DNA from: DASUNP01 sp963728545
Lineage (GTDB): Bacteria > Acidobacteriota > Blastocatellia > UBA7656
Direction of reading: 5' to 3'
Length of the DNA: 64,000 bases
Assembly: GCA_963728545.1 (NCBI GenBank)
Contig: CAVSKO010000002.1
Coordinates: 1,054,001 to 1,118,000, forward strand
Both the position numbers and the translations under genes were made by a program. Numbering within the stretch: position 1 is the stretch's first letter; each line of letters begins with the position of its first letter. Positions 25,361 through 34,671 of the stretch are shown one piece after another. The notes beneath the pieces are model-generated. The model was not told the origin of the DNA. It saw nothing but the letters and a program-made list of their open reading frames with translations, and did no database searches.

Positions 25361-26852
25361 GCGACTGACGCTCTCCGAGGCCGAGCGTGATATTGCCGAA
25401 CGGTTGTTGCAGGAGATTCGCAGCCGTTTGAAATTCCTGCTCAACGTCGGGCTTCAATACCTGACCCTCGACCGGCTGGCTTCGACGCTTTCGGGCGGCG
25501 AGGCTCAACGCATACAGCTTGCGACGAATCTCGGCGCGTCGCTTGTCGGCGCTCTTTATGTGCTCGACGAGCCTTCGATAGGCTTGCACCCTCGCGACAA
25601 CCGGCGCTTGATTCGCATACTCGAAGATTTGAGAGACATCGGCAACACCGTGCTCGTAGTCGAGCACGAGCCTGAGATGATGGTCTCTGCCGACAACATA
25701 ATCGACATAGGGCCGGGAGCGGGCGAGCTTGGCGGCGAAGTGGTCTTCGCGGGCACGCCCAAACAACTGCTTGCAAGCGGGCCTTCGCTCACGGGCAAAT
25801 ATTTGCGCGGCGAGCTGGGGATCAAGCCGCCCAAACAGAGGCGACAGCCCGGCGCTCGAAAGCTTGAGATACGAGGCGCTGCCGAGCATAACCTGAAGGG
25901 CATTGATATATCGATACCGCTTGGGATGACCGTTTGCATAACGGGCGTGTCGGGTTCGGGAAAATCTACGCTCGTACACGACATCATCTACGCCGGCATA
26001 AAAAAACAGCGCGGCGAATGGACCGGGCAGGTCGGGTCCTTTTCAAAGATCGAAGGCGCTCAGTTCATAGACGATGTCGTGCTGGTCGATCAATCCCCCA
26101 TCGGGCGCACGCCCCGGTCAAACCCCGTCACATACATAAAAGTGTATGACGCGATCCGCGACCTGTTTGCCTCAACAAGAGAGGCGCAGGCGCGCGGCTT
26201 TGAATCCTCCCACTTCAGCTTCAACGTGCCCGGCGGCAGGTGCGAGCGGTGCGAAGGCAACGGGGTCGAGATAAAAGAGATGCAATTTTTGGCCGACGTT
26301 GAGCTGATCTGCGAAGAGTGCAAAGGGATGCGTTTTAAGGCGAGCTTGCTTGAAGTCAAATACAAAGGCCGCTCGATACACGACGTGCTGAACATGACCG
26401 TGCGCGAGGCGTTGCTGTTTTTCGCAAACGTGAATCGAATCGCTACCAGGCTGCGGGTGCTGGACGACGTTGGCCTCGGTTACTTGCGGCTCGGCCAGTC
26501 TGCGACGACGCTTTCGGGCGGCGAGGCCCAGCGCGTAAAGCTCGCTTCATACCTGGCAAAGCGCACGAGCGAGCGAACGCTTTACATATTTGACGAGCCG
26601 ACCACGGGACTTCACTTTGACGATATAAATCGCCTGCTCACAGCCTTCCGCCACCTGATAGACGCAGGGGGCTCGATAATAATTATCGAGCACAATCTTG
26701 ACGTCATAAAGAGCGCGGACTGGATAATCGATCTCGGCCCCGAAGGCGGGGACGAAGGCGGTTACGTAGTCGCCCAAGGTCCGCCGGAAGCGATTGCCGA
26801 ATCAAAGGCTTCGCACACGGGGCAGTTCTTGCGCGGCGTTTTAAAGCAATAA
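25179..26852 (+). CDS. uvrA: Excinuclease ABC subunit A, C-terminal fragment (frameshifted uvrA)
   Basis: Continues uvrA after the one-base insertion. It has KKYKLHVRVFLSKYRGYTLC, the first signature TLSGGEAQRIQLATNLG with Walker B YVLDEPSIGLHPRD, the second Walker A GVSGSGKSTLVHDIIY, zinc motif CERCEGNG...CEECKG, the second signature TTLSGGEAQRVKLASYLAKR and FDEPTTGLHFDD. Removing base 25187 gives one 948-codon gene spanning 24005-26852, a normal UvrA length with every motif intact. There is no real start here; the nominal TTG at 25179 lies in the first fragment. A sequencing error or a recent mutation is more likely than programmed frameshifting. Confidence 0.9.
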   Translation: MRTKKYKLHVRVFLSKYRGYTLCPDCCGARLRLEARLVQVGGKSLPEVCAMTAAEAADFFERLTLSEAERDIAERLLQEIRSRLKFLLNVGLQYLTLDRLASTLSGGEAQRIQLATNLGASLVGALYVLDEPSIGLHPRDNRRLIRILEDLRDIGNTVLVVEHEPEMMVSADNIIDIGPGAGELGGEVVFAGTPKQLLASGPSLTGKYLRGELGIKPPKQRRQPGARKLEIRGAAEHNLKGIDISIPLGMTVCITGVSGSGKSTLVHDIIYAGIKKQRGEWTGQVGSFSKIEGAQFIDDVVLVDQSPIGRTPRSNPVTYIKVYDAIRDLFASTREAQARGFESSHFSFNVPGGRCERCEGNGVEIKEMQFLADVELICEECKGMRFKASLLEVKYKGRSIHDVLNMTVREALLFFANVNRIATRLRVLDDVGLGYLRLGQSATTLSGGEAQRVKLASYLAKRTSERTLYIFDEPTTGLHFDDINRLLTAFRHLIDAGGSIIIIEHNLDVIKSADWIIDLGPEGGDEGGYVVAQGPPEAIAESKASHTGQFLRGVLKQ

Positions 26853-26870
26853 GATGGTAAGCACAAACTC

Positions 26871-26990
26871 TCTCACCGCCGCAGACACGGAGGACACAGA
26901 GCGGGCGCAGAGTTTTTCTCCGCGCAACCGCCGCGTGCGAAGCACATCATCGGCCATATGCGTCCTCTGTGTCTGCGGCGGTGAATCTTT
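26871..26990 (+). repeat. CACCGC/CAGAGG-type inverted repeat, copy 2
   Basis: The left arm (26873-26902) and right arm (26960-26984, CCTCTGTGTCTGCGGCGGTG) are complementary and match copies at 10.75 and 58.18 kb. This copy has a longer loop (about 57 bases) carrying extra sequence with a GCGAAGCACATCATCGGCC segment, suggesting an insertion within the loop. It lies after uvrA, before a secreted esterase gene. Confidence 0.85.
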
Positions 26991-27063
26991 TACCCCTACC
27001 TTACAATCCCATCTAAATATGCTAGACTTCGAGCAGTAACAATCAAAAGGAACAGGCGCACCA

Positions 27064-28605
27064 ATGAAAAAGATTCTCCTTGCAATCTTGATTATCGTCA
27101 CGCTTGTCTCACTCAACTCAAAGCGGGCGAGCGGCCAACAGATACCTTTTCAATCCGAAATCAGTGCAAGGACTGAAGAGATGAACCGTCTGTCGGCAGA
27201 AAAAAGGCGGGCGGGCATGAGCCTCGCGGCGCTCGACCCTATACGGCTGCGAAGCGAAGATGCTTTCAAACGCGGCAACGTCCCGCAGCTTCTTGAAATC
27301 CTCGGCGAAGGGATTGCTTTGCTGCAAGGAAAAGCATGGGACGAGAAACAGAAGTTCGTCGCCTCTTTAACGCTCGAACCCGACCGGCTGGTAGTCGAGC
27401 CTAATCAGGATATACAGGTTTCGCTTGCACGCATGTTTCCGACCGCCATCAATAAAACCTTGACCGCCTCGCCTACGGTTACTCTCGAAATCGTTGCCGC
27501 GAGCGCGGAGCCGCAGGTCGGAGAAGACGCGGCTCCTACCATAAGACCCGTAGTGATCGCACGGCGGCTAGCAATAGCGGAAGCGGTCACTAACGCGGGC
27601 CGCAGGGTCCAGCTTCCGGACGGAATTTTCTGGCTGGTTGCCACTATCGAAATCGGGAACCAGAAGATCGCAGAGGTTAGAAAGCCGATTTACGCAATAA
27701 GCGATTTCTCAGGCAGCCTCGCGCAATTGTCCGGTTTGGTCGCTGCGATAAAAAGCTCGAATGATCCTAAAGTGAAGGCAGTCGCTCATCTTGTGACAAC
27801 GCCCGAATATCAACTTCAGCGGCTCGCGCCTTTGATTAAGAGCAGGGGTGAATACAATATCAACCCCTTCACCGAGCTTGATCGCATCGAATCGGTTCTC
27901 GAAGGACTCGCAAAAGGCGAAAACCCTCTGGCAACGGAGAGAGGCGAAATCGAGCGCGCTTATCTCGCTTCGGACGGAAAGCTGATTCCATATCGAGCCT
28001 ATGTCCCGATAAGCTATGACGGATCGGCGGCTCGCCCACTGGCCGTCTTGCTCCACGGCGCGCTCGGGAACGAGCGATCTTATTTCAGCGGCCTGTATGA
28101 TCCGTCTATCATTAAAGGCGAGGCCGAGCGGCGCGGATACATCTTTGCCGCGCCGAACGGCAGAGGCGCATACTTTGGCCCCGGAGAGCAAGACGTCTTT
28201 GAAGTAATAAAAGCCGTCTCGCGGGATTACAAAGTGGACGCGAACCGCGTTTATCTGACGGGCCACTCGCTGGGCGGTTTTGCTACGTGGTGGGTAGCGT
28301 CAAACAAGCCCGATCTGTTCGCGGCAATCGCGCCGGTGTCGGGCGCAGGGCCACAGCAAGCCGATCAGCTCGCGGCTCTGGTCGCGAAGCTCAAGGGGGT
28401 TCAGGCGCTTGTCATTCACGGCGCGCGCGACCAGATAGTGACGCCGGATCGCGCTCGGAGCATGGTGGCGGCTGCGCAGAAAGCCGGTGTCGTGGTCAAC
28501 TATGTCGAAGTCCCCGAAGCGGATCACCTGACGGTTGTGGCGGGGACTTTCCCCGCCGTGATGGACTTTTTCGAGAAGCATTCTAAACAGGCCGGCGTGA
28601 AATAA
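27064..28605 (+). CDS. Secreted alpha/beta-hydrolase (esterase / PHB-depolymerase-like)
   Basis: A 513-residue exported protein: signal peptide MKKILLAILIIVTLVSLNS, a 290-residue N-terminal region of unknown function, then a hydrolase domain from about residue 315. That domain has PLAVLLHGALGNERSYF, the nucleophile elbow LTGHSLGGFATWW, an acid in IHGARDQIVTPD and a catalytic His in VPEADHLTVV, so the triad is complete, as in feruloyl-esterase or PHB-depolymerase-like proteins. The substrate is unknown. AAGGAACAG precedes the ATG. A NUDIX gene follows after three bases, so the two are probably cotranscribed. Confidence 0.88.
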   Translation: MKKILLAILIIVTLVSLNSKRASGQQIPFQSEISARTEEMNRLSAEKRRAGMSLAALDPIRLRSEDAFKRGNVPQLLEILGEGIALLQGKAWDEKQKFVASLTLEPDRLVVEPNQDIQVSLARMFPTAINKTLTASPTVTLEIVAASAEPQVGEDAAPTIRPVVIARRLAIAEAVTNAGRRVQLPDGIFWLVATIEIGNQKIAEVRKPIYAISDFSGSLAQLSGLVAAIKSSNDPKVKAVAHLVTTPEYQLQRLAPLIKSRGEYNINPFTELDRIESVLEGLAKGENPLATERGEIERAYLASDGKLIPYRAYVPISYDGSAARPLAVLLHGALGNERSYFSGLYDPSIIKGEAERRGYIFAAPNGRGAYFGPGEQDVFEVIKAVSRDYKVDANRVYLTGHSLGGFATWWVASNKPDLFAAIAPVSGAGPQQADQLAALVAKLKGVQALVIHGARDQIVTPDRARSMVAAAQKAGVVVNYVEVPEADHLTVVAGTFPAVMDFFEKHSKQAGVK

Positions 28606-28608
28606 CTG

Positions 28609-29241
28609 ATGTATATTTCCGCCGAAGCCATCAAAGAAATCGAGAACAAGTACGGGACGCCCGCAGAGGTTCATCTTTCATACGAGATGAACCGGCGCGA
28701 GTTTGAAATGGTTCGCAGAAGCCAGAAGCATGGCCGCGCTCACGATGTTACGCTTTGCATACTCAAAGAGAACAGCATCGTTGTTATCAAAAAACCTATG
28801 TACCCTCCCGGCGCTTACCGCGCTCCTTCCGGTGGAATCTCGCCAGGTGAAAATTTCGAGGCAGGCGCAGTCCGCGAAGCCTATGAAGAGACGGGCCTCG
28901 CTATCGAGCTTGTGAAATACCTTTTGAGAGCGCGCGTCAAGTTTACGAACGAATCGGACGTAATCGATTGGACCACCCACGTCTTTACGGCAAACCCGGT
29001 CGGCGGCTCGCTTGAGCCCGTTGACACACACGAGATCGTCGAGGCGCGACTTGCCGGAATCGATGAGCTTAACGGCTCGATCAAACAGGCCCTGCTTGCG
29101 AGCGGCTCGACGGGGCTTCGCTACCGCGCTGAACTTGGGGACATTGTTACGGGGATGCTCATCGAAGGAGGATTGCTCGCCCCGCCCGGCGGTCAATCCC
29201 CCGGAGGCGATAATAAATTTGAAACTTTTGATTTGAAATAA
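28609..29241 (+). CDS. NUDIX hydrolase
   Basis: A 210-residue protein with a complete Nudix box, GGISPGENFEAGAVREAYEE followed by TGL, which binds metal and attacks diphosphate bonds of nucleotide-type substrates. The flanks include HDVTLCILKENSIVVI and PPGAYRAPSG before the box. An N-terminal extension of about 45 residues and a C-terminal tail with a helix ending in GGLLAPPGG are outside the core. The specific substrate cannot be assigned. The start is only three bases after the esterase stop. Confidence 0.9.
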   Translation: MYISAEAIKEIENKYGTPAEVHLSYEMNRREFEMVRRSQKHGRAHDVTLCILKENSIVVIKKPMYPPGAYRAPSGGISPGENFEAGAVREAYEETGLAIELVKYLLRARVKFTNESDVIDWTTHVFTANPVGGSLEPVDTHEIVEARLAGIDELNGSIKQALLASGSTGLRYRAELGDIVTGMLIEGGLLAPPGGQSPGGDNKFETFDLK

Positions 29242-29255
29242 GCCTCTGCTATAAT
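29228..29255 (+). promoter_or_regulatory. Putative extended -10 promoter of the HtrA gene
   Basis: TGCTATAAT gives a perfect TATAAT (29250-29255) with an extended TG, and TTGATT lies 16 bases upstream at 29228-29233, within the end of the NUDIX gene. The HtrA start is 85 bases downstream. Confidence 0.55.
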
Positions 29256-29340
29256 TGCTCCGAACAACCCCGTTTAATTGAACCGAAATAACGCCATGTA
29301 CAACCTGCGAGCGTGAGATGATGTGTTGAGAGGAGCAGTA

Positions 29341-30879
29341 ATGATCGATAGAAGCAATGATGTAAAAGCTGATCGTGTCGAAAGCGCTTCCGTTTCAAGC
29401 CACACGAGAATAATCATTATGCTGGTAGCCCTGTGCTGTCTATGCATGGGCATTGCGATTGGCGCGATCATGCGTGGGATCGCGGGGGCCAAACCCGAAG
29501 ACAATCGTTTGGCGATAAGCACCAGCCCCGTTAACCCCGACTCTCTTTCCGCTATCTTCGCGCGAGTATCCGAACAGGTAGAGCCTTCCGTAGTTCACAT
29601 AAAAGTATACGAGAGTGAGATGTACAGCCTTGGCCGGGAAGGAACCGGGTCGGGCATCATAGTCAATTCGGCGGGCTTTATCATCACAAATCAGCACGTC
29701 ATAAAACGGGCGACGAAGATCAAGGTGAGGCTTGCGACGGGCGGAGAGTATGAGGCGAGAGTCGTGGGGCAAGACTCACAGACCGACCTTGCCGTAATAA
29801 AGATCAATGCGAAAGAGGCTCTCCCCGTAGGTAAGATGGGCGATTCCGACAAGCTCAACGTAGGAGATTGGGTGCTCGCCATCGGCTCTCCGTTCGGCCT
29901 TGAGCAGACTGTGACCGCAGGCATCATCAGCGCAAAAGATCGCATCACCGAGAGCGGGTCTACGCCGTTTCAACAATTCCTCCAGACCGACGCCGCCATC
30001 AATCCTGGCAATTCCGGCGGCCCGCTCGTCAACCTCACAGGCGAAGTCATAGGGATAAACACACAGATTGCCACGACCAGCGGAGTCTACAACGGTATAG
30101 GGTTTGCGCTGCCCTCTTCGACCGCCGTCGATATTTATAACCAGCTTGTGACAAACGGGCGCGTGCGGCGCGGCTATCTCGGGATAGAGCTTGACGCAGT
30201 TACGCCGCAGGCAGCGCGGTTAAACAAGATCGCAGAGAATCAGGGCGCGCTCGTCGAAAGGATGACCGACGAAAACAGCCCCGCCGCTAAAGCCGGGCTT
30301 CAGAGCGGCGACGTAATTCTGACGGTAAACAGTCAGAAGGTGAAAAACGTTCGCGATCTCGTCCGCCGCATAGCGTCGCTTCCGGTCGGCACGCTTGCCA
30401 ACATCGGTTATGTGCGCAACGGCGAGCACAGGAACGCGGCGGTGAAGCTCGAAGAGAGGCCCGACGAAACCGGCGACCGTCTGAACATCAAGCCGCTCCC
30501 ATTCGACCCGAAAAACCCGCGCGGCGTTCCGAAAAAAGATGAGAAGCCCCCCGATGAGCCATCAAAAGGAGCGCAGATAAAGCCAAGGCTCGGTATCGGG
30601 GTAAAGACTTTGACTGCGGACCTGGCGAAAACGCGCAGCCTCGAAGGCGCTCGCGGCGCATACATCACCACGATAGAACCGGGCAGCGTAGCCGACGAGA
30701 ACGATGTCAGACCGGATGATCTGATAATCGAGATCAACTACCGCCCAGTGACCAATCAGGAAGTTTTTTCGCAACTGACAAAAGACCTTAAGAGCGGAGA
30801 CGATGTCTTTATAAAAGTGCTTCGCAAAGACCGCCGTGGGCTGCGAAGCCCCGTCATAATCAGTTTCACTATGCCGTGA
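29341..30879 (+). CDS. HtrA/DegP-type serine protease with two PDZ domains
   Basis: A 512-residue envelope protease. One N-terminal membrane segment (IIIMLVALCCLCMGIAIGAI) anchors it, with the bulk in the periplasm. The trypsin-like domain has catalytic His in IITNQHVIK, Asp in SQTDLAVIKI and Ser in NPGNSGGPLVN. PDZ1 follows (about 265-370, RRGYLGIELDAV to GDVILTVNSQKV). A Pro/Lys-rich linker then leads to a PDZ2-like domain at the C-terminus (GAYITTIEPGSVADENDVRP). ATG 29341 is set by GAGAGGAG eight bases upstream; a GTG at 29323 lacks one. Likely role: degradation of misfolded envelope proteins. Confidence 0.94.
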   Translation: MIDRSNDVKADRVESASVSSHTRIIIMLVALCCLCMGIAIGAIMRGIAGAKPEDNRLAISTSPVNPDSLSAIFARVSEQVEPSVVHIKVYESEMYSLGREGTGSGIIVNSAGFIITNQHVIKRATKIKVRLATGGEYEARVVGQDSQTDLAVIKINAKEALPVGKMGDSDKLNVGDWVLAIGSPFGLEQTVTAGIISAKDRITESGSTPFQQFLQTDAAINPGNSGGPLVNLTGEVIGINTQIATTSGVYNGIGFALPSSTAVDIYNQLVTNGRVRRGYLGIELDAVTPQAARLNKIAENQGALVERMTDENSPAAKAGLQSGDVILTVNSQKVKNVRDLVRRIASLPVGTLANIGYVRNGEHRNAAVKLEERPDETGDRLNIKPLPFDPKNPRGVPKKDEKPPDEPSKGAQIKPRLGIGVKTLTADLAKTRSLEGARGAYITTIEPGSVADENDVRPDDLIIEINYRPVTNQEVFSQLTKDLKSGDDVFIKVLRKDRRGLRSPVIISFTMP

Positions 30880-30883
30880 GAGA

Positions 30884-30940
30884 AGTGAGCAGCAGGCAGT
30901 GCGCAGTGTGCGGTCAAGAAACTCTGTCAACTGCTCACTG
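30884..30940 (+). repeat. AGTGAGCAG-type degenerate inverted repeat
   Basis: AGTGAGCAGCAGGCAGTGCGCAGTG-like units face GTCAACTGCTCACTG with a short loop, just after the HtrA stop. It may be a transcription end, but it has no T-run. The rest of the 30880-31220 interval shows a promoter and leader for carD but no gene. Confidence 0.55.
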
Positions 30941-30981
30941 TTGTAAAAATGTTGCGCAGGCAACCTTTTGGAGATAAGCGC

Positions 30982-31010
30982 TTGACCGACCACAGGGGCT
31001 GTTGTAAACT
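30982..31010 (+). promoter_or_regulatory. Putative sigma70-type promoter of carD
   Basis: TTGACC (30982-30987), 17 bases, then TAAACT (31005-31010). The leader to the carD start is about 200 bases and shows no recognised riboswitch. Confidence 0.4.
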
Positions 31011-31220
31011 TTTTGTTGCGAACAGTTGAACCATTGGGAAAGGGCAAGGGTCGCGATTCAAAAATCGCACATGCCCGACGGATCAAGCAACCCCTCCGAC
31101 AGGCGAGCTTAAGTTCGCGGCTCGCTGTCAATAAGAGAAAGATTATGTTAAAGGGTCTAACGCCCTCGCGTCCTACAGTCAGGGACCGAATACCGCTCCA
31201 AACGTAATAAGGAGGTGTCT

Positions 31221-31778
31221 GTGAGCTTCAAAGTAGGCGAGAAAGTTGTCTATCCGAACCACGGAATAGGCGTGATCGAGAAGATCACCACTACCGAAAT
31301 TTCAGGCGCTCAAAATAGTTTTTACCTGCTGCGATTGAAGGCTACGGAATCAACCGTGATGGTACCCATAGCCAACGCTATTGAAATCGGCCTGAGATCA
31401 CCAATCAACACCAACCAGTGCGACAGATTGCTGAAAGCCCTTTCAGCAGACTTCTCAAATCCCCCGTTGGATTGGAAAGACAGATACAAAGATTTTCTGG
31501 AAAAGATGAAGACCGGGGATATCTTCTACGTCGCCGAGGTGCTGAAGAATCTCACATACTTAGCGCAAAGCAAGCCTCTCTCTTTTAGAGAAAAGAGGAT
31601 GCTTGAGCGAGCAAGATATCTGGTTATTAGCGAGCTTGCGACCGTTTGCCGCAAAACGGAATGCATAGTCGAGCCAATGGTCGATGACGCGCTTCGCAAG
31701 TCCTGCTCTAAGCATACGCGCAGCGCAACGATGGCTAAGCCCTTGACGAAGCCGTCGGCAGCCTTCACGGCTCACTGA
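31221..31778 (+). CDS. CarD/CdnL-family transcriptional regulator
   Basis: A 185-residue protein. The N-terminal RNAP-interacting domain is clear (FKVGEKVVYPNHGIGVIEKI, YLLRLKATESTVMVPI), followed by a helical DNA-contacting domain (about 70-160, LSFREKRMLERARYLVISEL). CarD proteins stabilise open promoter complexes, notably at rRNA promoters. GTG 31221 is chosen because AAGGAGG ends five bases before it; a GTG at 31215 overlaps that site. It ends upstream of a 23-bp perfect inverted repeat shared with the convergent gene. Confidence 0.9.
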   Translation: MSFKVGEKVVYPNHGIGVIEKITTTEISGAQNSFYLLRLKATESTVMVPIANAIEIGLRSPINTNQCDRLLKALSADFSNPPLDWKDRYKDFLEKMKTGDIFYVAEVLKNLTYLAQSKPLSFREKRMLERARYLVISELATVCRKTECIVEPMVDDALRKSCSKHTRSATMAKPLTKPSAAFTAH

Positions 31779-31893
31779 AGGTTGTATTATCAAAGCGGAA
31801 ACACTGGCCCGTTTCTGCCGACAAGAATACGCAAAAATCTAAAGTCCCGCTCATGCGATAATCGCGTCGTATAGGCGTTTGTGTGTAAAGAAC

Positions 31894-31948
31894 AAGCGCA
31901 CATTTTTGGAGTGCGGCGCGGGGTCCCGCACTCCAAAAATGTGCGCTT
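31894..31948 (+). repeat. 23-bp perfect inverted repeat between convergent genes
   Basis: The left arm (31894-31916, begins AAGCGCACATTTTTGGAG) and right arm (31926-31948) are exact reverse complements over 23 bases with a nine-base GC-rich loop. Its loop and right arm (31913-31939) are identical over 27 bases to 44781-44807. Placed between convergent carD and the J-domain gene, it may serve as a two-way terminator, although T-runs are inside the stem. Confidence 0.85.
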
Positions 31949-31950
31949 TA

Positions 31951-33525
31951 TCATAGCCCGCCTTGACCGTCTTCGAGTCCAAGCTCGCGGCGCGCGACGC
32001 TGTTTCTGCCGTCCAGCATCAGAGCCTCGCGGAAAGCGTTCTCAGCCTTCTTCGCCAATCCTGCTTCCTTGTACAAAAGCCCAAGCGTCAATCGCACTTT
32101 TACATTTGACCGGTCAAGTTCGGCGGCGCGCAACAAATGCTGCTCCGCTTCATACCTCACTCGCGGGTTGCTCACCAGACCGCCGCCCATGTTGCAAGTG
32201 ACGTGACACCCTTCATGGTGCGTGTGCTCGTGGCGAGCCTGTGAAAGGATCATAAGCGTGAGAGCGAGATGGTAATGATAATGCGGCTGGGTTGGGTCGA
32301 GTCGGACGGCTTCGCGGAACAGGTGCTCGGCGGCGTGTATGTCTTTCTGCTCGTAACGCGAGCGGCCCTGCTGGTAACGTTGCGCGGCTTGCTGTGGAAG
32401 GTTGATAATCTGCGGCTTATTTGAGTGGATAGGCTGCGGCTGCGCAACCGCGTGATTTGAGTTTTTTGTTGAAGCCGCTTCCCTGCCCTCGCGGACCGCA
32501 CCGGGTTGTTCGGTCTTTCGCGAGACAGGTATGTCGTACAGCCTGCGCTTGTCCGGATCGCTTAGCGTCGCGTGCGCTTCTTTCATCCTGGCGAGTAAAA
32601 GATCGAGCTTGCCGTGAAGCTCTCTGTGATCGGGGTAAAGCGACCTCTGAAAAGCAACCATCTCTTTCAGGTCGTTGAAGGCTCTGTTGATTGCAGCCGT
32701 AGTCACTATCTTTGAGACTCCGAGCACGTCGTAAAAACTGGCCGATTCGAAAAATTGAATCTTCCTATCAATCCCCGCAAGAGTCCGCGCCAAAGAATTC
32801 TGTCTGTTCTCTTCTACGACATCTTCGCCGGGGCTGACAACGCGGGCGAGCCCCAAAGCGACGAGCGCGCAGATTGCCTGAATCGTTTCACTCTCGGGCA
32901 TGCCGACGAGCGCGCTGACATCGCCGACTCTGGTCGGCGCGTTGATGCGCGACAGGATGTAGCTTTCGCGCGTGTTGAGCCTTGCCGAAAAAGCAAAATG
33001 GCTTGAGTCCAGTGAAGCCGCTTGAATGAGGCCGTCGGGCGGCGCATAAGCATCGGCCCCGCGCTTTTTCTCGTACACGTGTCGCGCGCCGAAAAGTATG
33101 CAATCGGCTGATGAGAGGTCAAGCGCCAGGCCGTAGGCCGATTCAAGAGGCTCGAACTCATACTTGCCATCTTCCCACTCAAAAAGCGACTCGATGATAT
33201 CAATAGCATTCTCGCGCTGGTATTCCATCAGCACATCTTCCGACACGACCCCAATTTCGACGAGCGCGCGTCCCAGCAAGTCCGAATCATTTTCGCGCCG
33301 CCGCGCCGATTCTACGAGGCCGCGAGTAGCGCGGCCATCTTTAATCAGCTTGTGCTCGATTTGCTCGGCGGGAAGATTGCTCGATACAGAGATTGGCTCG
33401 CCGGCGTCAAACAGTATCGCTTTGACACTCTTTTCCTGCGACAACGAGAGTCGTCCGCTCAATCGCTTTTCAGCTATTTCACGGATCAATTCTGCAACGA
33501 GCTTCTTGTTTAACTGTCCCTGCAA
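31951..33525 (-). CDS. DUF4388 / degenerate J-domain / TPR protein
   Basis: A 524-residue cytoplasmic protein. The N-terminus (1-130) resembles DUF4388 (SGRLSLSQEKSVKAILFDAG, LLGRALVEIGVVSEDVL). A J-like domain lies near 265-335 (FYDVLGVSKIVTTAAINRAF to LSDPDKRRLYD), with YPDHR where a canonical loop reads HPD. TPR-like helices fill the C-terminus (AAEHLFREAVRLDPTQPHYH, AENAFREALMLDG). Between two TPRs sits an insertion HEHTHHEGCHVTC, six His and Cys residues that could bind metal. The start is a TTG at 33525 with AGGA upstream. Function unknown; DUF4388 proteins are often linked to signalling or motility. Confidence 0.82.
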   Translation of the reverse strand: MQGQLNKKLVAELIREIAEKRLSGRLSLSQEKSVKAILFDAGEPISVSSNLPAEQIEHKLIKDGRATRGLVESARRRENDSDLLGRALVEIGVVSEDVLMEYQRENAIDIIESLFEWEDGKYEFEPLESAYGLALDLSSADCILFGARHVYEKKRGADAYAPPDGLIQAASLDSSHFAFSARLNTRESYILSRINAPTRVGDVSALVGMPESETIQAICALVALGLARVVSPGEDVVEENRQNSLARTLAGIDRKIQFFESASFYDVLGVSKIVTTAAINRAFNDLKEMVAFQRSLYPDHRELHGKLDLLLARMKEAHATLSDPDKRRLYDIPVSRKTEQPGAVREGREAASTKNSNHAVAQPQPIHSNKPQIINLPQQAAQRYQQGRSRYEQKDIHAAEHLFREAVRLDPTQPHYHYHLALTLMILSQARHEHTHHEGCHVTCNMGGGLVSNPRVRYEAEQHLLRAAELDRSNVKVRLTLGLLYKEAGLAKKAENAFREALMLDGRNSVARRELGLEDGQGGL

Positions 33526-33726
33526 ACGGATGGTCCTGAAGCGACGCTAATGGGGAACGACAGAGCATGCACGATTTGACCTTAGGGGCAAACGGCCCCA
33601 TCTTAAATCGAATTCGGGGCCACTGCAATAGTTAGTAAGGCTGCTGCCGGTCATCGCCGGCGCGTCGTTTCCTTTCTTCATCACCTAAAAGCCAATATAA
33701 TTCAACGTTCGATGAGTGTGTAATTG

Positions 33727-34671
33727 ATGGCCGGATTAGAATATAAAAATCTCAATGCGATTCGAGAAGCTGTCGGGCCGCAAGACGCGGACGCCCGCCA
33801 GTGGTCAGCCGAAGAGTCGTTCCGATATTGCGAGCGGCTTGCGCGCGCTCATTACGAAAACTTCCCCGTCGGCTCTGTTTTGATACCAAAGCGACTCAGA
33901 AAGCACTTCTATTCGATTTATGCGTTTGCCAGAACGGCAGACGATTTCGCGGACGAAGACCAGGGCACAGACCTATCTGCCGAGCGAAAGCTTGCGCTGA
34001 TAGCTGCGTGGCGCGAACAGCTTCACCTGGCCTTTAATGGAGAAGCCCGCCACCCGGTTTTTATCGCGCTCCGCGAAACCCGGGCGAGATTCGATTTGCC
34101 CATCTCGCTTTTCGACGATTTGCTGTCCGCCTTCAGCCAGGACGTTGTAAAGCGGCGATACGAAAACTTTGAAGAGCTGAGGGATTATTGCCGCCGCTCT
34201 GCAAACCCGGTTGGCAGGTTGATATTGCTTCTATTCGGCTATGGCGATGCGGAATTGCACGAGCGGTCAGATGATATTTGCACCGCGCTTCAACTGGCTA
34301 ATCATTGGCAAGATGTCGCAATCGACCTCGCTAAAGACAGAGTCTACTTACCGGCTGAAGACCTCGACCGATTTGGAGTAACTGTCGCTGAGATGAAGAC
34401 CGAGGCACAAAAAGCGAGCTTTAAGAATTTGCTGAAGTTTGAAATTGATCGCGCTCGCGAGTATTTCATTCGGGGCAAGCCTTTGTGCGCTGCTGTGAGC
34501 GGAAGGCTGGGGCTTGAGTTGCGAGCAGTGTGGTCAGGCGGGTGGCGCATACTTGATCGCATCGAGGAAAACGATTATGACGTATTCGCGCGCCGCCCTG
34601 AAATCACTTTCTCCGACAAGTGGCGGATGGTTTTAGGAGCATTCAGGAAAGGGGCTTTTCGACGCGGCTGA
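33727..34671 (+). CDS. hpnC: Squalene synthase HpnC
   Basis: Acts with HpnD and HpnE to make squalene from two farnesyl diphosphates; HpnC converts presqualene diphosphate to hydroxysqualene. The 314-residue all-helical protein has the first Asp-rich motif in ARTADDFADEDQ and the second in WQDVAIDLAKDRVYLP, plus RSANPVGRLILLLFGY. A TATAAT box at 33696 with a poor -35 may drive the operon. ATG 33727 follows with no strong ribosome site. It overlaps hpnD by one base (TGATG). Confidence 0.94.
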   Translation: MAGLEYKNLNAIREAVGPQDADARQWSAEESFRYCERLARAHYENFPVGSVLIPKRLRKHFYSIYAFARTADDFADEDQGTDLSAERKLALIAAWREQLHLAFNGEARHPVFIALRETRARFDLPISLFDDLLSAFSQDVVKRRYENFEELRDYCRRSANPVGRLILLLFGYGDAELHERSDDICTALQLANHWQDVAIDLAKDRVYLPAEDLDRFGVTVAEMKTEAQKASFKNLLKFEIDRAREYFIRGKPLCAAVSGRLGLELRAVWSGGWRILDRIEENDYDVFARRPEITFSDKWRMVLGAFRKGAFRRG

